A program made the translations under genes and the position numbers. 64,000 nt of DNA from Sulfurivermis sp041678005 (GTDB lineage Bacteria; Pseudomonadota; Gammaproteobacteria; Thiohalomonadales; Thiohalomonadaceae), in NCBI GenBank assembly GCA_041678005.1, contig JBAYOW010000005.1, positions 26,270 through 90,269 of the forward strand. Reading direction: 5' to 3'. Positions 1-7,524 of this stretch are shown here, one piece after another. How positions within the stretch are numbered: the stretch's first letter is position 1; each line of letters begins with the position of its first letter. Under the pieces are notes generated by a model. The model was not told the DNA's origin. It did no database searches and saw nothing but the letters and a program-made list of their open reading frames with translations.

Positions 1-2
1 TG

Positions 3-41
3 CTGGGCGTGCGTCCACGACAGTTGCTGGGGCATAGTTGA
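3..41 (+). CDS. murJ: C-terminal end of murJ (lipid II flippase), partial
   Basis: The window opens inside a reading frame whose last residues read LGVRPRQLLGHS before TGA. A short basic tail with an LRPR-like stretch is typical of MurJ/MviN ends, and murJ directly precedes ribF in pseudomonads and many other Gammaproteobacteria. Only 12 codons are visible, so the call rests mostly on synteny. Confidence 0.5.
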   Translation: MGVRPRQLLGHS

Positions 42-221
42 CCTGTCTGCTTCGCCAGAGAGTAAGCATAGGTTGTTCCGGGGTACAAGGCTCATAACCT
101 TGTTAACTGATATAAATCCTTGCAATGGAACAAGGCCAGAGCTTTTTATCGCTCCCTGGCGAACTGTGCGGGTTGACGACAAACTGTTTTATACTTACTG
201 CCTTTTGGTTAACTGTTATCC

Positions 222-1157
222 ATGATGGAGCTTATACGCGGTCTGCATAATCTTTCCTCACGCCATCAGGGCTGTGTCGCCACGATCGGTAATTTTGATG
301 GCGTGCATTTGGGGCATCAAGCCGTGCTGGGGCAGTTGGCGGAAAAGGCCGATGAGTTCTGTGCGCCGACCACAGTGATCATCTTCGAGCCTCAGCCACA
401 GGAGTATTTTGCTGCCGATGTTGTTGTGCCACGCTTGACGCGCCTGCGGGAAAAGCTGCTGGCATTACGGCGTTTTTCTGTCGACAGGGTGCTGTGTTTG
501 CCATTCAATCAGTCGTTTGCGGAGCTATCGGCAGAGCAGTTCATCGAGCGCATTCTGTTGGATGGGTTGGCGGTGCGTTATTTGGTGGTGGGCGATGATT
601 TTCGTTTTGGTGCTGGGCGGCGCGGTGATTTTGCCATGTTGCAGGCGGCGGGCGAGCGGCATGGTTTTCAGGTGGCGCGCATGCACACCTTTGCGCTTGG
701 TGGTGAGCGGGTTTCAAGTACGCGCATCCGCCAGGCGTTGGCGCAGGGCGAGATGAAGCAGGCCGAGCAGCTGCTGGGACGGCCGTATCGCATGTGCGGA
801 CGTGTGGCGCATGGTGACAAGCGTGGTCGCACTATAGGTTTTCCAACGGCCAATATCCATTTACATCGCAAGGCCTCGCCACTCAGTGGCGTGTTTGCAA
901 TTGAGCTGTTTGGTATTGATGGTGAACCGTGGCACGGTGTGGCCAATGTTGGCTGCCGCCCGACGGTAGAGGGTTTGCGTCCTTTGCTGGAGGCGCATCT
1001 TTTCGATTTCACAGGCGATCTTTATGGACGTCATGTGTGTGTTAATTTTTTGCACAAAATCCGTGAGGAGCAGCGTTTTGCCTGCTTCGATGACTTGAAA
1101 CAGCAAATCCTGCTGGATGCGCAAAGCGCGCGTGAATTCTTTAATGGAAATGACTGA
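222..1157 (+). CDS. ribF: Bifunctional riboflavin kinase / FAD synthetase
   Basis: RibF phosphorylates riboflavin to FMN and adenylates FMN to FAD in the cytoplasm. The N-terminal nucleotidyltransferase domain shows GNFDGVHLGHQ at about residues 23-33. The C-terminal riboflavin kinase domain has GFPTANI near residue 206. The length of 311 residues is normal. Two adjacent ATGs (222 and 225) are possible starts and no strong Shine-Dalgarno is seen. The end overlaps the start of ileS, so the two are probably translationally coupled in a ribF-ileS-lspA-fkpB-ispH operon. Confidence 0.95.
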   Translation: MMELIRGLHNLSSRHQGCVATIGNFDGVHLGHQAVLGQLAEKADEFCAPTTVIIFEPQPQEYFAADVVVPRLTRLREKLLALRRFSVDRVLCLPFNQSFAELSAEQFIERILLDGLAVRYLVVGDDFRFGAGRRGDFAMLQAAGERHGFQVARMHTFALGGERVSSTRIRQALAQGEMKQAEQLLGRPYRMCGRVAHGDKRGRTIGFPTANIHLHRKASPLSGVFAIELFGIDGEPWHGVANVGCRPTVEGLRPLLEAHLFDFTGDLYGRHVCVNFLHKIREEQRFACFDDLKQQILLDAQSAREFFNGND

Positions 1158-3993
1158 AGTGAACGACTACAAGCACACGCTGAATCTGCCTGAAACAAAA
1201 TTCCCCATGCGCGGTAACCTCGCCAACCGTGAGCCGGAGATGCTCAAACGTTGGCAGGCGATGGACTTGTATGGCGAGCTGCGCAAGGCTGGTGCGGGGC
1301 GTGAAAAGTTCATCCTGCACGATGGCCCGCCCTATGCCAATGGCAGTATTCATATCGGTCATGCGGTGAATAAGGTGTTGAAAGATTTCATTGTCAAGGC
1401 GCGTACCATGAGTGGCTTTGATGCGCCTTATGTACCGGGCTGGGATTGTCACGGCCTGCCTATTGAATTGCAGGTGGAAAAAAAGATTGGCAAGGCAGGG
1501 TCAGCAGTGGCCCCAGCTGTGTTTCGCCAGGCCTGTCGTGATTATGCCAAAGAACAGGTCGACGGCCAGCGGGAGGATTTCAAGCGTCTGGGGATTTTTG
1601 GTGATTGGGAACGGCCGTATCTGACCATGGATTTCAAGTTCGAGGCGGACATCATTCGTTCGCTGGGGCGCGTTATTGAGCACGGGCATTTGCACAAGGG
1701 TTTCAAACCTGTGCATTGGTGCACAGACTGTGGTTCGGCTCTGGCTGAGGCCGAGGTGGAATATGAGGATAAAATCTCGCCAGCTATCGATGTGCGCTTT
1801 GCTGTACTTAATGAAGAGGCTTTGTTGACGCGCCTGCATCATGTGACAGGTCGTGAAGGCAAGGGGCCGGTTGCGGTGGCTATCTGGACGACGACGCCGT
1901 GGACACTGCCAGCCAATCAGGCGGTGGCACTCAATCCCGAGTTTGATTATGCCGTGGTGCAGTGTAAGGGCGAGCAGGGGGACGAGCGTCTGATCCTGGC
2001 TGAGGCCATGCTCAAGGATACGATGCTGCGCTATGGCGTGGATGATTATCGGGTGGTTGGCTATGCCAAGGGTGCGGCCCTGGAAGGCCTTATGTTGCAG
2101 CATCCATTCTACGATCGTGAGGTGCCGATTATTCTCGGCGACCATGTCACGCTGGAGGCTGGCACTGGTGCAGTGCATACCGCGCCAGGTCATGGCCAGG
2201 AGGACTATGCGGTTGGCTTGCGCTATCGGCTCAAGGTGGATAATCCGGTCGGTGGTGATGGTAAATTCTTGCCGGATACACCATTGTTTGCTGGCCAGTA
2301 CGTGCTTAAGGCCAATGATGCCGTGCTGGGTGTCTTGCGTGCGCACGGTATGCTGTTGCATGCCCAGGCGCTACGCCATAGCTATCCGCACTGCTGGAGA
2401 CACAAGACCCCGATTATCTTTCGTGCCACGCCGCAATGGTTCATCAGCATGGACCAGAACGGCCTGCGCGCGGCAGCTATGGATGCCATAGCTGCAACCA
2501 GCTGGATCCCCAGTTGGGGGCAGGCGCGTATTGAGGGCATGGTGGAGAAACGTCCTGATTGGTGCATCTCGCGTCAGCGCACCTGGGGCGTGCCGATTGC
2601 AGTGTTTGTGCACAAGACATCTGGTGCACTGCATGCAGATACATCCAGCTTGATCGAGGAGGTGGCAAAGCGTGTTGAGCAGCGGGGTATTGACGCCTGG
2701 TTTGAGCTGGATGCAACAGAGTTGCTGGGCGATGAGGCGGAGAACTACACCAAGGTCACGGATACGCTGGATGTCTGGTTTGATTCCGGCGTGACCCATG
2801 CCTGTGTGCTGGAGCAGCGTGATGGTTTGCGCTGGCCAGCCGATCTTTATCTGGAAGGCTCCGATCAGCACCGTGGCTGGTTTCAGTCGTCTTTGTTGAC
2901 CTCGGTGGCGATGCGTGGACGTGCGCCTTATCAGCAGGTCTTGACGCACGGCTTTACCGTAGATGCCAAGGGACAGAAAATGTCCAAGTCCAGGGGCAAT
3001 GTGGTAGCACCGCAAAAGGTGGTCAGCAGTCTCGGTGCCGACATTTTACGCCTGTGGGTGGCCTCGACAGACTATCGTGGTGAGATGACGGTGTCTGATG
3101 AAATCCTCAAGCGCACCGCTGATGCCTATCGTCGTATCCGTAACACAGCACGTTTTTTGTTGTCTAATCTGGCAGGCTTTGCAGCAGAACGTGATGCTGT
3201 TGCCGGCACTGAATTATTGCCGCTGGATCGTTGGGTGGTGGCACGTTGTGCCCAGTTGCAAGAGGAAATTGTTGCCGCCTACGAGACATATGAATTTCAT
3301 CTTATTTACCAGAAGGTGCATAACTTCTGTTCGGTCGATCTCGGTGCCTTTTATCTGGATATCATCAAGGATCGTCAATACACCACGCAACGTGATTCAC
3401 TGGCGCGTCGCTCGGTACAAACTGCGCTGTACCACATTGTCGAGGCCTTGAGTCGCTGGTTGGCACCGATCCTGAGTTTTACTGCCGAGGAGATCTGGCA
3501 GGAGATCCCAGGTACGCGCAGTGAGTCCGTGTTTTTGGCTACCTGGTATGACTTCCCCACACTGGGCGAAGATCATGGGATGGGGCTGGATTATTGGGCC
3601 GTGGTGATGGAGGTGCGCGAGTTAGTCTACAAGGAGTTGGAAAGCCTGCGGGTAGCCGGCAAGATTGGCTCTGGTCTGGATGCCGAGGTGGATCTTTATT
3701 GCGGCGCTGAGCTGTATGCGGCCCTAAGCAAACTTGGCGCTGAGCTGCGCTTTGTCTTGATTACCTCATATGCACGCATTCATCACTTGACGGCAGCTCC
3801 CGCTGCTGCCGAGCAACTGGTATTGGCTAACAATGAGAAACTGATTATTAAAGTTGCCCCATCGGCACATAAGAAATGCATACGCTGCTGGCATCTGCGT
3901 GAGGATTTGGGCAGTCATGCCGAGCATCCAGAGCTTTGTAGTCGTTGCGTAGAAAATGTTGTCGGCACGGGTGAGGTCAGGCATTTTGCATAA
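1144..3993 (+). CDS. ileS: Isoleucyl-tRNA synthetase
   Basis: Class I synthetase charging tRNA-Ile. The catalytic domain carries HIGH (in GSIHIGHAVNK, about residue 60) and KMSKS (in GQKMSKSRGN, near residue 610), with the CP1 editing domain between them. The C-terminus has the zinc-finger cysteines CIRC and CSRC. At 949 residues it is full length. The start was placed at ATG 1144 (MEMTEVNDYK), inside the ribF end; ATG 1150 is an alternative. An upstream in-frame start at 1117 would overlap ribF further and adds residues atypical for the family. Confidence 0.97.
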   Translation: MEMTEVNDYKHTLNLPETKFPMRGNLANREPEMLKRWQAMDLYGELRKAGAGREKFILHDGPPYANGSIHIGHAVNKVLKDFIVKARTMSGFDAPYVPGWDCHGLPIELQVEKKIGKAGSAVAPAVFRQACRDYAKEQVDGQREDFKRLGIFGDWERPYLTMDFKFEADIIRSLGRVIEHGHLHKGFKPVHWCTDCGSALAEAEVEYEDKISPAIDVRFAVLNEEALLTRLHHVTGREGKGPVAVAIWTTTPWTLPANQAVALNPEFDYAVVQCKGEQGDERLILAEAMLKDTMLRYGVDDYRVVGYAKGAALEGLMLQHPFYDREVPIILGDHVTLEAGTGAVHTAPGHGQEDYAVGLRYRLKVDNPVGGDGKFLPDTPLFAGQYVLKANDAVLGVLRAHGMLLHAQALRHSYPHCWRHKTPIIFRATPQWFISMDQNGLRAAAMDAIAATSWIPSWGQARIEGMVEKRPDWCISRQRTWGVPIAVFVHKTSGALHADTSSLIEEVAKRVEQRGIDAWFELDATELLGDEAENYTKVTDTLDVWFDSGVTHACVLEQRDGLRWPADLYLEGSDQHRGWFQSSLLTSVAMRGRAPYQQVLTHGFTVDAKGQKMSKSRGNVVAPQKVVSSLGADILRLWVASTDYRGEMTVSDEILKRTADAYRRIRNTARFLLSNLAGFAAERDAVAGTELLPLDRWVVARCAQLQEEIVAAYETYEFHLIYQKVHNFCSVDLGAFYLDIIKDRQYTTQRDSLARRSVQTALYHIVEALSRWLAPILSFTAEEIWQEIPGTRSESVFLATWYDFPTLGEDHGMGLDYWAVVMEVRELVYKELESLRVAGKIGSGLDAEVDLYCGAELYAALSKLGAELRFVLITSYARIHHLTAAPAAAEQLVLANNEKLIIKVAPSAHKKCIRCWHLREDLGSHAEHPELCSRCVENVVGTGEVRHFA

Positions 3994-4000
3994 TAAAGTT

Positions 4001-4474
4001 ATGCTGAGATGGTTGTGGTTATCGGTGTTGGTGATCGTCTTGGATCAGGCAACCAAGTCTTTGGCAACTGCTTATTTGACTATGCATGTTCCGGTACCTG
4101 TCCTGCCTATGTTCAATCTGACCTTGGTACATAACACCGGCGCGGCTTTCAGTTTTTTAAGTGAGGCCGGTGGCTGGCAGCGTTGGTTTTTTGCGCTGGT
4201 TGCCTTGCTGGTTGCAGTTGTGCTTGTCCGCTGGCTGGCGCAACTCAGATCACAACAGGTGTGGATAGCAGTGGCCTTGGCGCTGGTACTGGGCGGTGCC
4301 TTGGGCAATGTCTGGGATCGTCTCTGGTTGGGTTATGTGGTGGATTTCATCGACGTTTATTATGGTGGTTGGCACTGGCCGGCCTTTAATATTGCCGACA
4401 GTGCGATCAGCGTGGGAGCCGTCATGCTTGTCATCGATGCCCTGCGTGGTGGACATAAGGATGAGCAGGCATGA
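4001..4474 (+). CDS. lspA: Lipoprotein signal peptidase II
   Basis: Inner-membrane aspartic protease that removes the signal peptide from lipidated prolipoproteins. The 157-residue protein has four hydrophobic segments and the two conserved catalytic Asp regions, GNVWDR with VVDFID and NIADSAI. The start was set at ATG 4001 (MLRWLWLSV), eight bases after the ileS stop; a longer frame would run back into ileS. The stop overlaps the fkpB start as ATGA. Confidence 0.95.
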   Translation: MLRWLWLSVLVIVLDQATKSLATAYLTMHVPVPVLPMFNLTLVHNTGAAFSFLSEAGGWQRWFFALVALLVAVVLVRWLAQLRSQQVWIAVALALVLGGALGNVWDRLWLGYVVDFIDVYYGGWHWPAFNIADSAISVGAVMLVIDALRGGHKDEQA

Positions 4475-4911
4475 GTTCAGTAACGACGGTTGCGCAGGGA
4501 AGGCAATTGATCATGCACTACAGTCTGCAATTAGCAGATGGCACTGAGGTAGATAGCAGCTATGGTGCAGAGCCTTTGCAGTTTACGCTAGGCGATGGCA
4601 GCTTGCTGACGGGGTTGGAGGCGTGTCTGCTTGGTATGCAGGCAGGACAACAGGCCAGTTATATCATTACACCGGAACAGGGTTTTGGTTTGCCGGATAG
4701 TGAGGCAGTGCAGGTGATGGCATGTGATGAGTTTCCGGCAGATATGGAGTTGGCCCCTGGCTTGATTATAGCCTTCACCACTCCGGCAGGCGATGAATTA
4801 CCCGGTACGATCATAGCGCTGGATGAAAATCAGGCAACAGTGGATTTCAATCATCCGCTGGCGGGGCATACGGTGATCTTTGCTGTAGAAATTCTTTCGG
4901 TGCAGGCATGA
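4471..4911 (+). CDS. fkpB: FKBP-type peptidyl-prolyl isomerase, SlpA/FkpB family
   Basis: Cytoplasmic prolyl isomerase/chaperone of the SlyD-like FKBP group. It is 146 residues, with the FKBP start (GRQLIMHYSLQLADGTEVDSSY) and an inserted flap region after GFGLPDSE. It overlaps lspA by 4 bp (ATGA) and ispH by 4 bp (ATGA), the usual lspA-fkpB-ispH arrangement. It lacks the His-rich tail of SlyD. Confidence 0.93.
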   Translation: MSSVTTVAQGRQLIMHYSLQLADGTEVDSSYGAEPLQFTLGDGSLLTGLEACLLGMQAGQQASYIITPEQGFGLPDSEAVQVMACDEFPADMELAPGLIIAFTTPAGDELPGTIIALDENQATVDFNHPLAGHTVIFAVEILSVQA

Positions 4912-5831
4912 AAATAGTATTAGCCAATCCACGCGGTTTTTGTGCTGGAGTTGATCGCGCCATTGACATCGTCGAGCGTGCGCTGGAGAGATTTGGTGCG
5001 CCCGTCTATGTGCGCCACGAAGTTGTGCACAATCGTTATGTGGTCGAGGATTTGCGCAGCAAGGGCGCAGTGTTTGTCGATGAGCTTGATCAGGTGCCTG
5101 ATGGCGCGCTGGTGATTTTTAGTGCCCATGGGGTAGCCCGTAGCGTGCAGGAGGAAGCGCAGCGGCGCGGTCTGCGCGTATTTGACGCCACCTGTCCATT
5201 GGTTACCAAGGTGCATATCGAGGTCGGTCGTCATGCCAGTGCCAATCATGAGGTGATCATGATTGGTCATGCCGGTCATCCCGAAGTCGAAGGAACAATG
5301 GGGCAGTATCAGGGCATCGGGATCTATCTGGTCGAGAATGTTGCTGCTGTCGCCGCTGTGGAAGTGCAAAATCCTGAGCAACTGGCCTATGTCACCTAGA
5401 CCACTTTGTCAGTGGACGATGCAGCTGCCATCATCACGGCCTTGCGCCAGCGCTTTCCCAACATTCAGGGGCCGCGCAAAGATGATATTTGCTATGCCAC
5501 ACAAAACCGCCAGGATGCAGTAAAACGCCTGGCCGGGCAATGCGATGTTGTGCTGGTGGTCGGCTCACCCAATAGTTCCAATTCCAACCGGCTGCGCGAG
5601 GTCGCCGTGCGCAGTGGCAAACCAGCCTATCTCATCGACAATGCCGCTGAGCTACAAACAACATGGCTGCAGGGCAAGTCAATTATCGGCGTAAGCGCTG
5701 GAGCCTCTGCACCGGAAATACTCGTAGAACAGGTATTGGCGAGACTGGAAGAACTGGGTGCCACTCAGTTCATCATGGATAGCGGCGTAGTAGAGAATCA
5801 GGCCTTTCCATTGCCCAGGGAGCTACGTTAA
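4908..5831 (+). pseudogene. ispH: 4-hydroxy-3-methylbut-2-enyl diphosphate reductase, interrupted by an in-frame TAG
   Basis: IspH is the [4Fe-4S] enzyme that ends the MEP isoprenoid pathway. The frame runs 307 codons in one phase. The cluster cysteines in GFCAGVD (C12) and DATCPL and the third Cys in DDICYA are all present, as are NSSNSNR and GASAPE. Codon 164 (5397-5399) is TAG, exactly where the family has the Gln of the active-site TQTT motif; a single C-to-T change of CAG would explain it. No frameshift or other damage is seen. As written the protein stops at 163 residues. It could be a sequencing error, a recent lesion, or a suppressed codon. The gene is normally essential in organisms using this pathway. 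Confidence 0.9.
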
Positions 5832-5913
5832 CCCACATGTTTCACTAAGGCGTGAGAACCCCCCTGGTGTTATTGTCGTTACAGAATTTTATTTCAGTTC
5901 ATAGCGCCGTATG
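5832..5913 (+). repeat. Dispersed intergenic element, copy a
   Basis: Begins with CCCACATGTTTCACTAAGG and GTGAGAA right after the ispH stop, and continues to TTACAG...TTCAGTTCATAG. It matches five other copies in the window (about 13651, 16430, 24408, 34098 and 36584). The core is a near-palindrome TTTCAC-N6-GTGAGA. The rest of the gap to 6058 shows nothing recognisable. Confidence 0.6.
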
Positions 5914-6058
5914 TGGGAGCATTTAGTTCGCGATAAAACGGATTTTCGCGCACATATGGATTATTCGGGATCATATGAACAACTGCCCAAAATGAGTTTT
6001 TGGTTTTTTCATCTGACCCCATGCTTCATCATCTGTTCTCCCTGATGCAACATGCGGG

Positions 6059-6403
6059 CTATTGCGGCAGATTTTCCAGGATGTGGATATGGTTTATGAG
6101 CCTGCTCTCACCGACATATCGCCAGGTTATCTCAATCGGCTGACCTGCTGGTAAGCTATAGATATCCTTGCTGCTTTGGCCAGCGGCGCTCACCTTGACA
6201 CTGGCAGCTATGCGATAGGTTTCTCCTTCAAGCTGGATAGTGCGGTGGCGACTGTTGCTGCTTTCCAGTGTGCCTATGGTTTTTCGTGCGTCATCTACAT
6301 GCATGCGCGCTTGTGCTTGTGCTTGGGCTTGGGCTTGTGCTTGCGCGCAGAGCAGAAATAATCCCAGCATAAAGGCGGTAAAAAAAGTGGTGGTTTGCTG
6401 CAT
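6059..6403 (-). CDS. PilY2-like small secreted pilus-associated protein
   Basis: A 114-residue protein with a signal peptide (hydrophobic FFTAFMLGLFLLC) and a mature part containing GETYRIAASVKV and ITWRY. Its size and its place between the minor pilin genes and ispH match PilY2 (about 115 residues) of the P. aeruginosa pil cluster, which is the main basis for the name. The start was chosen at ATG 6403, which has AGGAG 8 bases upstream; the longer frame begins at 6433. The signal peptide ends in a run of Ala-Gln pairs encoded by a hexanucleotide repeat. It is separated from pilE by about 600 bp of repeats. The stop is TAG. Confidence 0.55.
   Translation of the reverse strand: MQQTTTFFTAFMLGLFLLCAQAQAQAQAQAQARMHVDDARKTIGTLESSNSRHRTIQLEGETYRIAASVKVSAAGQSSKDIYSLPAGQPIEITWRYVGESRLINHIHILENLPQ
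6309..6346 (-). repeat. Hexanucleotide repeat coding (Ala-Gln)n
   Basis: Six imperfect units of GCTTGT/GCTTGG (+ strand) encode alternating Ala-Gln at the signal-peptide cleavage region of the PilY2-like protein. Six-base units change protein length without frameshift if slippage occurs. Confidence 0.75.
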
Positions 6404-6565
6404 GGTTAGACTCCTGTGTTTTTTATTGATCACACGGCAAAACCATCATTCTGCCAAATAAAGCCAGCCGTCAGGTTCGTCGTGACAGGTCATTCTAACC
6501 TTGTTTCATACTGGCGTTGTTTTATGTGTTTATCTTGCTAAGGATTTCTGTAGCACCAGCAACTT

Positions 6566-7029
6566 CTGGATTCTTGTTTACGCAGGAATGACGGCTTTTT
6601 GATTTCACTTACAGTCTTTAACGTCGCTGGATTCCAGCCTTCGGTATCTTGAATTCACGTTACGGCATTTTACATCCGGCGCAATGCCCGCTGGTTATTG
6701 CGCCCTTGTACATTAAAGCTCCCCTCTCACGCTTGCGGGAGAGGGGTTGGGGGAGAGGGTGAAAAGGCTTTTCATTTTTGTTCATGCGGTTTTCTGGATT
6801 CCTGCCTGCGCGGGAATGACGGTTCGGTGTTGAGCGGTTGTTTTATCGCTAAATGTCACTATCAGCGCTGACGTCAGTTGGAGGGTTTGCTACATCCGGC
6901 GCAATGCACGCTGGTTATTGCACCCTACAGTACTGGATTCCCGCCTGCGCGGGAATGACAGAACAAATATATATCCCCCGTGCAAAGCTCCCCTCTCCCG
7001 CTCGCGGGAGAGGGGTTGGGGGAGAGGGG
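6566..7029. repeat. Mosaic of three palindromic intergenic repeat families
   Basis: Most of the 690-bp gap between the PilY2-like gene and pilE is repeats. Family A (CTGGATTCC-GCCTGCGCGGGAATGAC type) is at 6566-6594, 6794-6822 and 6933-6960. Family B (CCCCTCTC-N-GAGAGGGG hairpin followed by TTGGGGGAGAGGG) is at 6717-6761 and 6988-7029. Family C (GGCGCAATG...TTATTGCGCC) is at 6673-6710 and 6893-6928. The order C-B-A then C-A-B suggests a duplicated and rearranged unit. No gene is supported here; ORFs reading FPRRRESS-like peptides are repeat translations. Confidence 0.85.
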
Positions 7030-7092
7030 CTGGGAAAAAGCCTACTGAAAACCGTTCATATACTCGTATGAGGAAGCAGTTTTTTCAAAGAA

Positions 7093-7506
7093 TCACCAGC
7101 AGTTTGTCGGTGTTCTTGCGCTACTCTGGTTCATGGTCATGGTGCTGCAACTATCTTTCACCTGGCTGCCTTGTGGGGTGGCAGTGATGGTGTATGTTCT
7201 GTTGGCGGTTTGGGTGGTTATATTGTAGCGGCTATCAAGTTTCCCCTCGGTGCGACAGCCTAGTGTCGGGTCAGCCCCTGCGTAGCTTAGGTTGGTTGTA
7301 TAACGTCGTTCCATCGCCTGGGCTGTTTGCGACATGCAGGCCTGCGCCTGCGAGCGGTAGCTGCGCCGCACGTGTTCCTGATAGGAGGGCAGGGCGATGG
7401 CAGTGAGGATGCCGATGATGGCGACGACGATCATCAGTTCGATTAGGGTGAAGCCACATGCCGTTTTCCGGCAGGTGGCTTTGCTGTGGTTGCAGAGTGT
7501 TTTCAT
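7093..7506 (-). CDS. pilE: Type IV minor pilin PilE
   Basis: A prepilin of 137 residues with the processing motif CGFTLIELMIVVAIIGIL (cleavage after Gly, Glu at +5). A hydrophobic N-terminal helix and Cys residues for a C-terminal disulfide (CRTEG, DSCST, NCW) follow. It is the last gene of the fimT-pilV-pilW-pilX-pilY1 run and starts 18 bp after pilY1. PilE minor pilins prime or cap type IV pilus assembly. It is unlikely to be the major pilin given its operon position. Confidence 0.88.
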   Translation of the reverse strand: MKTLCNHSKATCRKTACGFTLIELMIVVAIIGILTAIALPSYQEHVRRSYRSQAQACMSQTAQAMERRYTTNLSYAGADPTLGCRTEGKLDSRYNITTQTANRTYTITATPQGSQVKDSCSTMTMNQSSARTPTNCW

Positions 7507-7524
7507 TGCGTTGTGATCCTCAGG

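Noticed and set aside
173..195. Promoter TTGACG...TATACT before ribF
   Set aside because: The spacer is only 11 bp, too short for sigma70.
6853..7187. Open frames within the 6.6-7.1 kb gap
   Set aside because: They translate palindromic repeats (peptides such as SRLRGNDR) and are not conserved-looking genes.
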